From assembly GCA_903813345.2 (NCBI GenBank), contig CAIIXF020000005.1, positions 39,809,375 to 39,869,374 on the forward strand: a stretch of DNA of 60,000 bases, in the 5' to 3' direction. Below the pieces are notes generated by a model. That model saw only the letters and a list, made by a program, of their open reading frames with translations. It was not told the origin of the DNA and made no database searches. Origin of the DNA: Owenia fusiformis (lineage: Eukaryota > Annelida > Polychaeta > Sabellida > Oweniidae). Below, one piece after another: positions 11,638 to 23,500 of the stretch. The first letter of the stretch is position 1. Each line of letters starts with the position of its first letter. The position numbers were made by a program, and so were the translations under genes.

Positions 11638-14068
11638 TCACCTCCATGAGAAATTATAAATACTACACTGACTAGTAGATATATTGATTATCAATATCCC
11701 TAATAAGGTCATATAAGAGAAGTGCAGACCACTGCTTCCCCCATTCATACGCCGTCCATGTTTACGCCAGAAATCATCTTCATCATCTTCAGTAGAGGGA
11801 CGTTTATGCTTGGTCTTTGCAAGATATTTTTTAGCTTCAACACAAGGCGCCTGGTCACCGCCATCCCATTTAGACTCATAAGGCGCAGAATAAAGCACAC
11901 CTCGGTATTTCTCTGAAGTCCCTGCTGCTTGTAAGTCCTTTGTGAACATTTTCCTTGGTGGACTTCTGTTCATACAGTTACAATAGTCCTGGTTACATGT
12001 GTGAATACATGTAATATTCAGACCGTAATAGTCTCTTTTGCATGTGTTGCTCTGGTCCACCTTGGAGCATGACCTGCTCACAGATACAGCATAGTAGTCA
12101 TTTGCATTTAACAGTCCTTCTCGGTCTACAACATAAAGTTACAGAATAACAGAGACGTATTTATATCTATGAGCATGGTTGTCATGTTACAGCTTTATAG
12201 ATACAAGTATATGTACCATATTTGAGTTTTTTCACAATTACCACAATTGAGTTACCTGCAACATCATACTTTACTGCCTTCATAAATGAATGGCATTTAT
12301 TTCATATTGAAACTCACAGGAAAGTCCATGGCATCACAGCTACTTTTGGGCTCATTAAGATTTTAAAAGTAAAATTATTTGTCCTGAAAGAGGATGGTAA
12401 TTATATATGACTACATCCTGGTCTTCGGGTAAATTTAGGAATGATATACTTACAGCGTGATTCATTTCGGGGACCATATCTGACTGAAGTTACACAATAA
12501 TCTAACACCTCATGGGGGCATTGTTTCCTCATAGCCAGTCTTCCTGGGTATAGACTCTCACTGTGAGGTGCAGTTAAACATTCTGGACCCGAACAGACCC
12601 AGCACTGCCTTATTGCATCACCTGTAGAGAGTAGAATATAAATTACATGTTACAGAAAAATCTGTAAATATTGAACACCCATGGAGTCACAAGAAGTGTT
12701 CACTGTAGGTAGGTGTTCACTACAGTGGGGATTGTGGAGGTGTCAATGTAAAATGTGTCGTGAAGTGGTGCTCACTAAACACAGGTGTTCACTAGAGAGA
12801 GGTGTTCATTAAGACAGGCTTTGCTTTATATCAATATGAAATGAAGTGAAAAACAAAAGAGCATTGCGAAACACAACCACAATGAATGTCTTGTGTTAGC
12901 CTTTGAATGAGAGTTCAAAAGAATTCAAAGGCTCGCATGACACATGAGTGCGTTAAATCACCCATAATTCATTGACTCTGTTTAAATTCCTATTATTCTT
13001 ACTTTATCAATATAAAAAGGATGACATAGGCCTATCTAAGAAACTGTTTTCACACTTTTTAATATTCAGAAAAACAAATCTCTCTTTTTTAATCAACAAG
13101 AAATTGAAATGTTTCTGATAAAACCTCCCATCTTATCTTTAAATCTGTCAGAGAAACTACATTGTATATTGGCTAGATTGATGATGTCATAGGTTGTACT
13201 TTTTCAAAATAAGCAAGGGTTAATCCTTTTTTGCATCAACAGATTGCCACCTACAACAAATGACATCATCAATCAAGTCAATAGGTTAAAGTTTCCCCAA
13301 AGAACAAAAGATGGCAGGATTTATCAGAAATGTCTTAAATTAATTTTTGAAAAATCTTTACTGATTTTTAAATTCACTGCATTCAACATTTTTATCTGAT
13401 TTATTTTTATTGTGACTTTCTGTTTATATACGCATATGGTGAGAAAGGTTTTAGTCAATCAAAAACATGATAATGGTTCACATTACACAAAATTGTCTAA
13501 AAGATACAAATCACTAAATGAACATGGCAAAGTATCAATTTAAATCTGTAGGGTGCAGTCATCACCATGACAACCATTAAACTAGTGACCTTGAGTTCGT
13601 TATTTGTTATATAACGGAATGCAGTTACATGAAATGATGTGTTCTGATTGGCTGGAATTGGACACACCTCGCCTATGTAAGAATGAATTATTTATAATGA
13701 AATATCAACGCATATGGGCCGTGAGATCACATTGATTTTATTAATAAACGCATACCCATATAGGAAGTTATTTTATGAATATTGAATTTCACATATTGAA
13801 TACCAGATTTCCAAGAAAAGTTCCTACATGCTTAGATTCTCCCATTCTATCCCACCCTCAATACATATATGTTCCAAGATTTCAAGCTTTCATTACAAAC
13901 AATCACAGAGGTTATTGACACTGACAGCCCCCCCCCCCCCCCAACACTAATTAACAATTTTGCATTGGCCAAATGATACCTGTTAAAGTACTTCCTCAAA
14001 AGACACTGACCTGTTTCCGCAATACAAAGCAATGTCACTAAAACATAGCTGTAAAACTGCAACTCCAT
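11638..14068 (-). CDS. Small secreted/GPI-anchored Ly6-type (three-finger) protein
   Basis: Three exons in transcript order: 14068-14011, 12621-12454 and 12125-11638; 714 nt, 237 aa plus stop. Junction phases match (G|GT gives Gly-Asp; T|AC gives Tyr). The protein starts with a hydrophobic signal peptide (MELQFYSYVLVTLLCIAETG), followed by CWVC and a Cys-rich region. It closes with CNQDYCN, which fits the end signature of Ly6/uPAR three-finger domains. A polar, charged linker (KKYLAKTKHKRP, EDDEDDFW) leads to a small-residue patch (NGGSSG) and a hydrophobic tail (MTLLGILIINIS), as in GPI-attachment signals. I do not recognise a specific orthologue; quiver/sleepless-type proteins of invertebrates are the nearest general class. 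Ligand and function are not visible from sequence. It is convergent with the CFAP46 gene. Confidence 0.72.
13928..13942. repeat. Homopolymer tract of 15 C (+ strand)
   Basis: A run of 15 cytosines in intron 1 of the Ly6-like gene, about 70 bp downstream of the donor of the signal-peptide exon. It is likely length-unstable. Confidence 0.95.
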
Positions 14069-14960
14069 GGCTGTTTTTCAAACCCGCAATATATTAAGTT
14101 TCCTTTTATGTTTTGTTTAGATGCATCCTGTCTAGCAAGTTGATGTATCTGTGGCAGTGGTGATCAAATGATATGAATCCTTGGCACAATCTGTCACCAA
14201 ACATTGTGTCACGATCAGTCCACGAAAGGGGTGGACTCAGAATTTGACAAAGCATCTTATAGCACATATATAATTTATGACCTAAATCAATGCCTGAAAT
14301 TTGGCATTAATTATTCATGAAACCAAAACTATTTCAGCTTTTCCAAAATTAAATTTAAACCCGTTCACAGAGTGGGGAGTTTATAATAGTTTAGAACTAG
14401 TTTTTACATGTTTTCTGAATCCACCTGAAGAATGTCCATAAGGCCTACAGTGCAACAGGTTTTTTAGAAAGTTAACATACTTTACTCATTATAGACTTCA
14501 TTTACTTGAATACCTATAACTTTCAAACTGAGAATACATAATTAGAATTGACAGATGGGAATAAACAAGTCAATGTATACACATATAATATGTGTAATCA
14601 CATACGATTCAAACATTTTATTACCATTTTAATTTATTAATTTCATTTATTGTCATATTTTAATTATTTCAAACCATATGCTTTTGAGTAATTAAACATG
14701 AATTTTGGTAAAATCTTGTAATGCTTTTAAATGATATATCAAAATATATTGAATATTTGAATATTATGACATGTATGATGGTATATTGTGTTGGACATGT
14801 AAACAGAGTTTGTCTCAAAATAAGTACATACTTTAAAACTCCAGCAGTGGTATAGCACTACATATAAACCTAATATTTTATAAACTACATAATGTACATG
14901 TACAAATAATAAACATTAAGTTGATGGGATCTGCTTCCGATCAGCTGTTAAAAGTTCAGT
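14069..14960. other. Intergenic, AT-rich, no gene seen
   Basis: This is the upstream flank of the Ly6-like gene and should contain its promoter, but I cannot single out an element. No ORF with coding character. Confidence 0.5.
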
Positions 14961-15513
14961 CAAATCACTGGTGATCCACTCGATTACGCTGGTTACCAAA
15001 ACGAACCGTTTTGGTAACAAAATGTCGGAAAGTCGAAGGCACGATTTTTCTTTTTTCCTTATTTCACGCGTTGTAGGCAGAATCCCCACGACGTTTTTTC
15101 TCACAACGTGCATCAGTATCATATGTTTTAGAAAATGTACATGTTTGCGAAAAAATAGCTCAGAGGACAACAGAATCGTCGATTTACTTCCTCACTTAAG
15201 TTACATAAACGGTTTTTCGAAAAACAGTTAAGATCTGCACTTTTAACCCAAACCGTTTATGTAACTTAAATGAGGAAGTAAATCGACGATTCTGTTGTCT
15301 TCTGAACTATTTGTTCGCAAATATGTTCACTTTCTTAAACATATGATACTGATACACGTTTGTGTTAAAAAATGTCGTGGGAATTCTGCCTACAACGTGT
15401 AAAATAAGGAAACGAGAAAAATCGTACCTTCCGGATGTTCAGACATTTTGTTACCAAAACGAACTGTTTTGGTAACCACTACCAGCGTAATCGAGTGGAT
15501 CACCAGTGCAAAT
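14961..15513. mobile_element. Fold-back MITE (543 bp) with 5-bp target duplication CAAAT
   Basis: Element 14966-15508 is an imperfect palindrome with two arms of about 270 bp meeting near 15237. The ends are CACTGGTGATCC and GGATCACCAGTG. The repeat CAAAT flanks it at 14961-14965 and 15509-15513. Each arm also has a subterminal hairpin (GTTACCAAAACG / CGTTTTGGTAAC). The ORFs of 60-86 codons over it have no coding character. An internally deleted relative lies at about 27870-28144. Confidence 0.9.
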
Positions 15514-15613
15514 AATATGTATATAAAATGTAACATTCGATTTTCCCAATACTGAATGAGTCCCAGATATTTCTTATCCATTTGTGTATATATATATCTT
15601 TTATTGACTCTTG

Positions 15614-15912
15614 AGATGTCATATCATGACATATTAGTCACTAAGGTAGAGCAGTTCTTCCCATTGTCGAGTTGAAGAACTGGTATCTTTATCCTGGCAA
15701 GAACCATAGACAATTCTAGCCAGCGCCAGCCTTTTATCGAGTTAGCAGCACTCTAGTAATCGCCGGTATAGGTCAGCAGTCATAGGTCAAAGACAAATCA
15801 CAAGAAGTGCTGTGACCTGGGTTTGAACACAAGACCTCTACTTTTTCAGCCTGAAGCCAGACTTCCTGCTTTTCAGACCAATGCCTTAACCACTAGGCCA
15901 ACCCGGCGACCA
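15614..15912 (-). mobile_element. tRNA-derived SINE
   Basis: Read on the minus strand from about 15912, the head carries an A-box-like TTGGCCTAGTGGTTAAGGC and about 60 nt further a B-box-like GTGTTCAAACCC, spaced as in a tRNA gene with a long variable region. A non-tRNA body follows down to about 15614. Both boxes together are the signature of a Pol III-transcribed SINE head. No target duplication could be fixed. Confidence 0.7.
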
Positions 15913-15913
15913 C

Positions 15914-17582
15914 GTATACCCTTTACAATGGATGATTGGAACAACTGGAAATATTTGTTCATACATACAATATGAATATCAAGATTGGATATTAATTTTG
16001 TTTAACATTTTCAGTCAAATTTAGACAAGTCAGCATTTTGTTGTCTAAAAAGTAGTACATCCAAATATTTTCTTGTTGGCATTGCTTATCAACAGCACAT
16101 AGACTACTGACTTCACTCACTTTCAATCATATATTTGGCCAGGAATACAATAGTTTTGAGATTCCAAAATGGGTGTTGTCTGTATCCGAGAAGACAAAAG
16201 GTCTACCATAATTTCAACTCTTCAGGAATCTTATGGAAAATCACAACATATCATTAACTTCCATATATATTTCTTTAATGCATACATTCTCCTTTGTACA
16301 ATATCTACCATTTTCAGCTCACATAGGTGAGCTATAATTATCACAAACTTGTTCTATGATGCTGAAGGTCAATATGATAATACGTAATATGTTATTTTAA
16401 ACATCGCAGACCCAAAAATATTTACTTGAGTTGAAAGATTAGCAAGTAGATTACTATGTACATTAGTACAGCAGCATAAAATACTTAGGCACAGCTTTCT
16501 TTATTAAGTAAAAACATGGGCTTTCTTGTTGAAGGCCCATGGTAAAAACAACTAACAATGTGCAACAATTTTGACAATATACAACTTTCTGTACAACTGC
16601 CTTTATAACTTTAAGTCTATACATGAGTGCACCTTCTAGATAGAATTTCGACAATAGCTCAAGTGAAATCATTTAGTTTATCACATGAGAACTTAACTTA
16701 AATTATTTGTTATATACAATGTACATTTGTTCTTCTGAGATCTGGTTGGTATATTCACAAGTATTGTAACACATTGCATATTCTAAGTATGATGAGATTT
16801 TTTTATGTTATTTTCATATGATTACCAATAAATGATAATATGTTTTTCACATTTCAACTCAAGATTATGGTAGAATATTTATACAGAGTTAAAAACCAAA
16901 ATATTGAGATTAAATAAAATGAAAATCTTTTTTTCAACATTTTTGTGATATTGCAGAACCACCTTAAGTTCTCAAGTGATGCACCATTTCAATTTATTTG
17001 AGAGGTAGACATATTTAAAAATGCTCCAGAAATTACGAAAACACAAATTAAAGTTGAAAAAATGTCTATAAACTTTAGACTGAAATGGTTCAAGTTTTGT
17101 TCTAGTCTGACTAGGAATGAATGAATAAACACAAGGAGCACACGTGTCTCGAACTCGCAACCTCTAGGTTACGGCGCCCAATCCCCTAGCCTGACATACA
17201 CAGCTCTGTTTCTCCTTTTGTATGTACAAAGTTTCAGGAGGGGTGATATTGCTTTAAGCCTAATCCCTCTAAAATTACCCTAATGTGAACATTTATCTAA
17301 AGATGAACAGCAATTACATGTAAATAATCAAATCATTCTTGGAGGGCTCACTCCACTTTTCTCAGCCCCTGTAAATGGTCCTGGGGGTTGGATATACAGC
17401 GGACGTATTTTCTACAAAATGTGTCTGAGATTATAAGTTTTGCGAAGTTCTCAACTTCTCCAATGGTGATATCACTGCTGTTGTCAGTCCATCAAGGCAG
17501 CAGATTGGCAAGTCTAACAGTATTCAGCGTAGTGAATGAACAATGGATGATGATGAAGACGATTATGATTATGATGATAAGT
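15914..17582. other. Intergenic; contains a tRNA-like relic, otherwise no gene seen
   Basis: On the minus strand, about 17215-17118 reads GGTTGCGAGTTCGAGACACG, a B-box-like word, after a weak A-box-like stretch (GGCTAGGGGATTGGGCGCC). It is probably a decayed tRNA-derived SINE. A short hairpin (GGGCTTTCTTGTTGAAGGCCC) lies near 16515. The 3' UTR of POGLUT1 (minus strand) must begin below 17583. Confidence 0.4.
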
Positions 17583-20500
17583 TTATGGTTGTGGAATTCT
17601 CCCTGGTTTAACCAGTTTGTAGTCTTGGTTTCTAGTGGGTGTGAATTTGAGCAGTTTGGCATACTTCAGTAGCAGTTTTTTCCAATAACAACTGACATCT
17701 TTCATTCTTAGGTGGTCCCAGATGAACTCCTTGCCCCTGAAATCAAAATCAAACTACTTAAACAAAGGAAAATAGAAAACTTTAATTTCAAAGCATAACG
17801 AATTCCATCAAAAATCCCTTCGGAAATTTTTTGATTTTAGACCTTAAATGGTGCATTCTGAGCGATATCAGACTGTGTAATGGGGTACTTCTACATCATT
17901 TAGGGTACGCAACTGTGTACCCTCACGTATGCCTGGTTACGCGCCTGTCAGAGTAGCATTCTCTGTATCTTCCCAAAACTTCTCCAATCGAATCAGATAA
18001 CTAGACCCCAAGAATAAGTTTTGCCATTGGAATAGAAACTAATAAAAAAAGTACATGTATCACAAGAAATAAATTTGCTCTGTTACGAAATAATTTCAAA
18101 CGACAAGCAGATGGAATATAATCAACACGAAATTAATTTACCAAATAATGCTGGCATTAAAACAACAATAACTGGGTAACTACATGTACATGTAGTTGTT
18201 AATTAATAAATTAACTTCTATTATTATAATAAATAACACACCAAGCAGCAATTAATTTTGTAACTGTATTAACTCACCTTTGTGCAATTTCCTGTGCCAC
18301 ATGCTGGTTGGCTTTGGCAAACTCTATCAGTTCTCTAGAAAAGACAAATAATGTGGTACAACTACAGTAAAAGTATTGACATAAAAGGTTCTTAGCAATT
18401 TAATAGCCCAATTGTGATGATGTATTTTCTACATCACATGCAGCAAATTGTACGCAATGTTAAACAAGGAACAACATGAGAAAGTCACAGTTATTGTGTT
18501 TCCGTTCATACTTAAAGAGGAATGTTGTGATAGGAAAACACAATCAAGACCCCCTGGACTTTTTGCATGTTGAGCCATACCACATATTCACTTATCGACA
18601 AAGAAACCCTGAATCTGACGCTTTATGTGCAAATTTTGCGAATGTGTTGACAGGTCAAACATTTTTGTGGAAATTAATTATCTAAAACCTGAATAAACTG
18701 GGGAAATCCAGATGTTATCTGATTGGTCGTTAAATTTGTTTACCAGTATGACAAAAGGAACTCTGTAAATGGCAGTTCTGGAAATTCTAAAAGAAATTAA
18801 CAACCGCATGCCGAGTTTGCCGACGCTCGTATGCTACTGTCAATTGAAAGGGTGTTCCTTTGATTGTTGCGATCAAACTCAATGGTAGGCGTAACCTACC
18901 TTGAAATAAATTCTGTTTTGATCTGTCAATATGAAGTTTGAATTGAGATATGTTTCTTTAGGGTATACTCAAACATCATATAACAGTCTAACTCTATGTG
19001 TGAAGCTTAACAAATTCAATGGCATCACCAATAAGCACAATTATTGGAATAAAAAGAAAATATGTTTGCACACAATACAGCTGTTTCATGATGCCTTCAG
19101 TTGTTGCACATGCTGAGTGACTGTGATTGCAAGATTCAGAATTTGTAGAGCACAGACTAAAAAACTTTGAAGGCAATGTCAAATACCCTCACAACTTCTT
19201 CGTATGGTTGTTTATCTGAATATGAAAAACCTGACATACCTAGCATCTGAGAGATCTTGCTTGACTGGAATGTAGTGAACCCATGGCCTAAGTGCAGGAT
19301 AGAAGAACTCAAGCCAGTCTTTGTCAGTCTCCTCTGGACCAACATGAAACACCAGGGAGTTGCAGAGAAACAGATGCTTCAGCCGGAAACTTGCTGCAAC
19401 ACCTCGGAAATTAAACAGATACCTGAAATAATAGAATTAAAGCCTGATATGATTAAAATACCTGCATAATGTATAATTAAATAATGCCTCATCAATTGAA
19501 ATGAACAAATATAGAGGTTGAAAGTAACATTATTGATGAATTAAGTGAGATCAAGTAGAATGAGTCTTGCGCAGTGAAATCATGTGTTTAACTATACACA
19601 GCCTATCATAATATGAAGATATTGTGCACTTTGTCATGCTTTTATGAAAAGAACACAACTAGTGTAAGGCTTATTATTTCTGGCATTCTATTTTTGCATA
19701 AACTTACTGCTCTCCTGTACATAAAAAACTCACCTGTATTTACAATGCTCCTCTAATTTTATTTCCTTAGCTGGAGGCATTCCTAATGTATCTCTGTCCG
19801 ACTTCCATGCCTGATTTTTTGTATAGTGGGCCTCCACAAGGTCAGGCTGGTCTCTGGATAGAAGAACAAGGGGGTCCCGTTCTTCGCTCGTCCTGGATCC
19901 CCGGAAGAATGCCTTATCTTCTCTTTCCTCCCAAGGTAAAGATTCAGCCATCCTTAAAGAAATTATACTTATTTATAATTGTGGTATTTCAGACTAATTC
20001 AGATTTTCAAATAATTTTGTTTATTATCTCTTGATGATAAACATATGAAATGAATTACACAAAAATTGAAGCAAATTTGTATCTACATTGTCATATTAAT
20101 ATTTACACTATTTTGAAAGACATGTATTCTTTAATATTTTCATATTTTCAGAGGCAGTTTAAAAATGAATTCAAGATGTGAGAAATTTTACTATTCTTTA
20201 TATCAAAACTATTAGTTGAAAAATACAAATACATGTAAACACTATTTCTTAGTCTTACTTTGTTATAATCTTTCGTTGTTCATCCCATCTACCAAGGCCT
20301 GTTGGATATATTGGCCAGACAGCAGGACCACCTTCCCAAAATGTCCATGCAGGATATGTTATGTCATAGTGATCATTTAAAACTTTACTGAATGAAAATA
20401 TTGGTAATTTTTTATGATATTTCGGTGATTGGGGGTAATCCCTGGGGTTTAGTATGAACTCCATGTCTGGTAACTTTTTGATGATCTCGAGAATAAAATG

Positions 20501-23500
20501 CTCCACTCCGCTACATCTGAAATTACAAAACATAGAAATGGTTCTATATCAACTAAACATGTATGGAAAACATATACATGTATGAATTTGAAGACAAACG
20601 CTTTAAAGTCAAACGAATATATTCAGTGCCCAATCTCAATAATCCTAATAACAATGGAGAGGTTGTAAATGCTTTGTGACGTACACAAATCAAAACTTGT
20701 TTACAAAAATGTCATATATCAACTGAAAAGGCTTTGCACATTACTTAAGTCATCTTATGCAACTATGTTGAAAGTAATTGAACCCTATAGAAATAATAAG
20801 ATTGAATAATTTTAATTCCACTTTTAAGTTCTCCTTCATCAGTGTTCAAATATATTTTCCATGTTGATAGATACATATAAATATAATAAAAATGAGTCGA
20901 AAATGATTTTTCAATTTTGTTTTGAGATTTTTAAGATGCAAACTGTCATGGGTGTTTGAAGTGTGTATGATAATCCAGGGGTAATTTTTGTAGAACTCAA
21001 TGAGAAATATTTATCAGGAGTTAAGACACTATTTTACAATTCATTCATCATTTTTGATCAGTTAAATCTCTGACTAGAAAATAATAGAGATACAGCATTT
21101 CCAACTTTTACACCTTAGGAATGAAATATGTAATTAGCAGTAATAAAGTTTATTTAGATTATAAAATTCTACCACAAGGAAACAGATTCTACTATATTAA
21201 ATTTTGAAACCTCATCGGAAACACATGCGAAGACACCCTGCATGTATTGTAATGTTGAACCAGCAGAACAATTTTCATTAATTCTTATACTTAAACTGCA
21301 GATGGTCAGAAAATTCTTATTATAAAAACCTCATTTCAGTAAAATATCCATTACTACTGCTAAGGAACACAAAGGAGCACTACATAACAAAATTGGAGAT
21401 AACCTTTGGTAAGTTTTCCCATTTTATATTTTTTAAAGGTCGCATTTTTATTTCAACTGTCTAAAGGCATTTATTTTTATAATATATATAGTTATCTAGT
21501 TTCAAATGTTAAAATTAGATATTATTTACATTTATCTAGTTTGAAAAATATCTCATTGCAGTTTTATTAAGTATGTGTTTGAATAAGTACATGAAATCAT
21601 ATTATTGATATTTTTATTACTGAGTTGATAACACCAGCATTAGTGTATGGCAGTTCAGTCAAACTGACTGAATACATACATGGCTATGTTGACAAATAAG
21701 TACCATTGGTATAAAAAACATTTTTGATATATACACTCCATGGAGAGTTAAAGGTTAATTTTGGTTGCATTAAATCCAGAGTTCTTTCACAAATTTCTTT
21801 ATTTTATGTTCGGAGACATGAGCCCATCATGTTTAATGTATGTGCCTGAATAGATGCTTTAGTATTACCTGAATGGGAACATGCAGTTATCCTCTCTGTC
21901 AATGTATGTGCCTGAATAGATGCTTTAGTATTACCTGAATGGGAACATGCAGTTATCCTCTCTGTCAATGTATGTGCCTGAATAGATGCTTTAGTATTAC
22001 CTGAATGGGAACATGCAGTTATCCTCTCTGTCAATGTATGTGCCTGAATAGATGCTTTAGTATTACCTGAATGGGAACATGCAGTTATCCTCTCTGTCAA
22101 TGTATGTGCCTGAATAGATGCTTTAGTATTACCTGAATGGGAACATGCAGTTATCCTCTCTGTCAATGTATGTGTCTGAATAGATGCTTTAGTATTACCT
22201 GAATGGGAACATGCAGTTATCCTCTCTGTCAATGTATGTGTCTGAATAGATGCTTTAGTATTACCTGAATGGGAACATGCAGTTATCCTCTCTGTCAATG
22301 TATGTGTCTGAATAGATGCTTTAGTATTACCTGAATGGGAACATGCAGTTATCCTCTCTGTCAATGTATGTGCCTGAATAGATGCTTTAGTATTACCTGA
22401 ATGGGAACATGCAGTTATCCTCTCTGTCAATGTATGTGTCTGAATAGATGCTTTAGTATTACCTGAATGGGAACATGCAGTTATCCTCTCTGTCAATGTA
22501 CGTCTCTGAGTAGATGCTTTAGTATTACCTGAATGGGAACATGCAGTTATCCTCTCTGTCAATGTATGTGCCTGAATAGATGCTTTAGTATTACCTGAAT
22601 GGGAACATGCAGTTATCCTCTCTGTCAATGTATGTGTCTGAATAGATGCTTTAGTATTACCTGAATGGGAACATGCAGTTATCCTCTCTGTCAATGTACG
22701 TCTCTGAGTAGATGCTTTAGTATTACCTGAATGGGAACATGCAGTTATCCTCTCTGTCAATGTATGTGTCTGAATAGATGCTTTAGTATTACCTGAATGG
22801 GAACATGCAGTTATCCTCTCTGTCAATGTACGTCTCTGAGTAGATGCTTTAGTATTACCTGAATGGGAACATGCAGTTATCCTCTCTGTCAATGTATGTG
22901 CCTGAATAGATGCTTTAGTATTACCTGAATGGGAACATGCAGTTATCCTCTCTGTAGAGCTTGTGGTTGATGATCTGGTAGTGGGTACCCTTGTCTTTAG
23001 CCTCCTTGAACACTGCTGAACTGATACCATCCTTCCAAATTGATAGGTCCTTCTTAATAACACTAAAATACAAATGTACATAATGGTTACCAGTAGTTGA
23101 GTGTCTGAAATTTATTCTCCCAGTAGTAACAACCTTTCTCTCTATGAATATATAATTCAGATCATTCCTGGCCTGAGTAACATTAGTATGACAAAAATTC
23201 AAATCAGAAAGACTTACTCAGCGTGACAAGAACAGGCAGAGTCATCTTTTGGACAGGCTTCATAAGCATTCTCTGCAGCCTCTATCTTATCGATGTACTT
23301 CTTCCACCTCTTATCTGCAACAGAATACATATAAACAAGGCATTAATATGACAAAATGTCACCACCTAATTGCTCATAATATTATGAATTCAATGTTAAA
23401 TCAGATTTGAATTTCTGAGAACTTGTAGAAGATTTGGAAAAAATTGGTCAATTTGAAGCAAGTTGAAAAAAGACCTTTTTGACCCTGAGAAGGTCATTGA

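Noticed and set aside
14916-15581. ORFs of 63-86 codons on both strands over the palindromic element
   Set aside because: They mirror each other because the two arms are inverted copies. The translations show no domain, and the target duplication shows the region is a non-coding MITE.
16316-16335. Short hairpin AGCTCACATAGGTGAGCT
   Set aside because: Common short self-complementary word in mollusc-type genomes; without a second defined boundary it cannot be called an element.
21836-22957. CRISPR array (regular 66-bp repeats)
   Set aside because: Animal genome, spacer variants are near-identical rather than unique, and the unit contains exon and splice-site sequence.
21804-23081. A 425-codon minus-strand ORF made of 22-residue repeats ([16 protein letters not shown]...)
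   Set aside because: It reads through the real POGLUT1 donor in a frame other than the POGLUT1 coding frame. It stays open only because the 66-bp unit is divisible by 3 and happens to lack stops.
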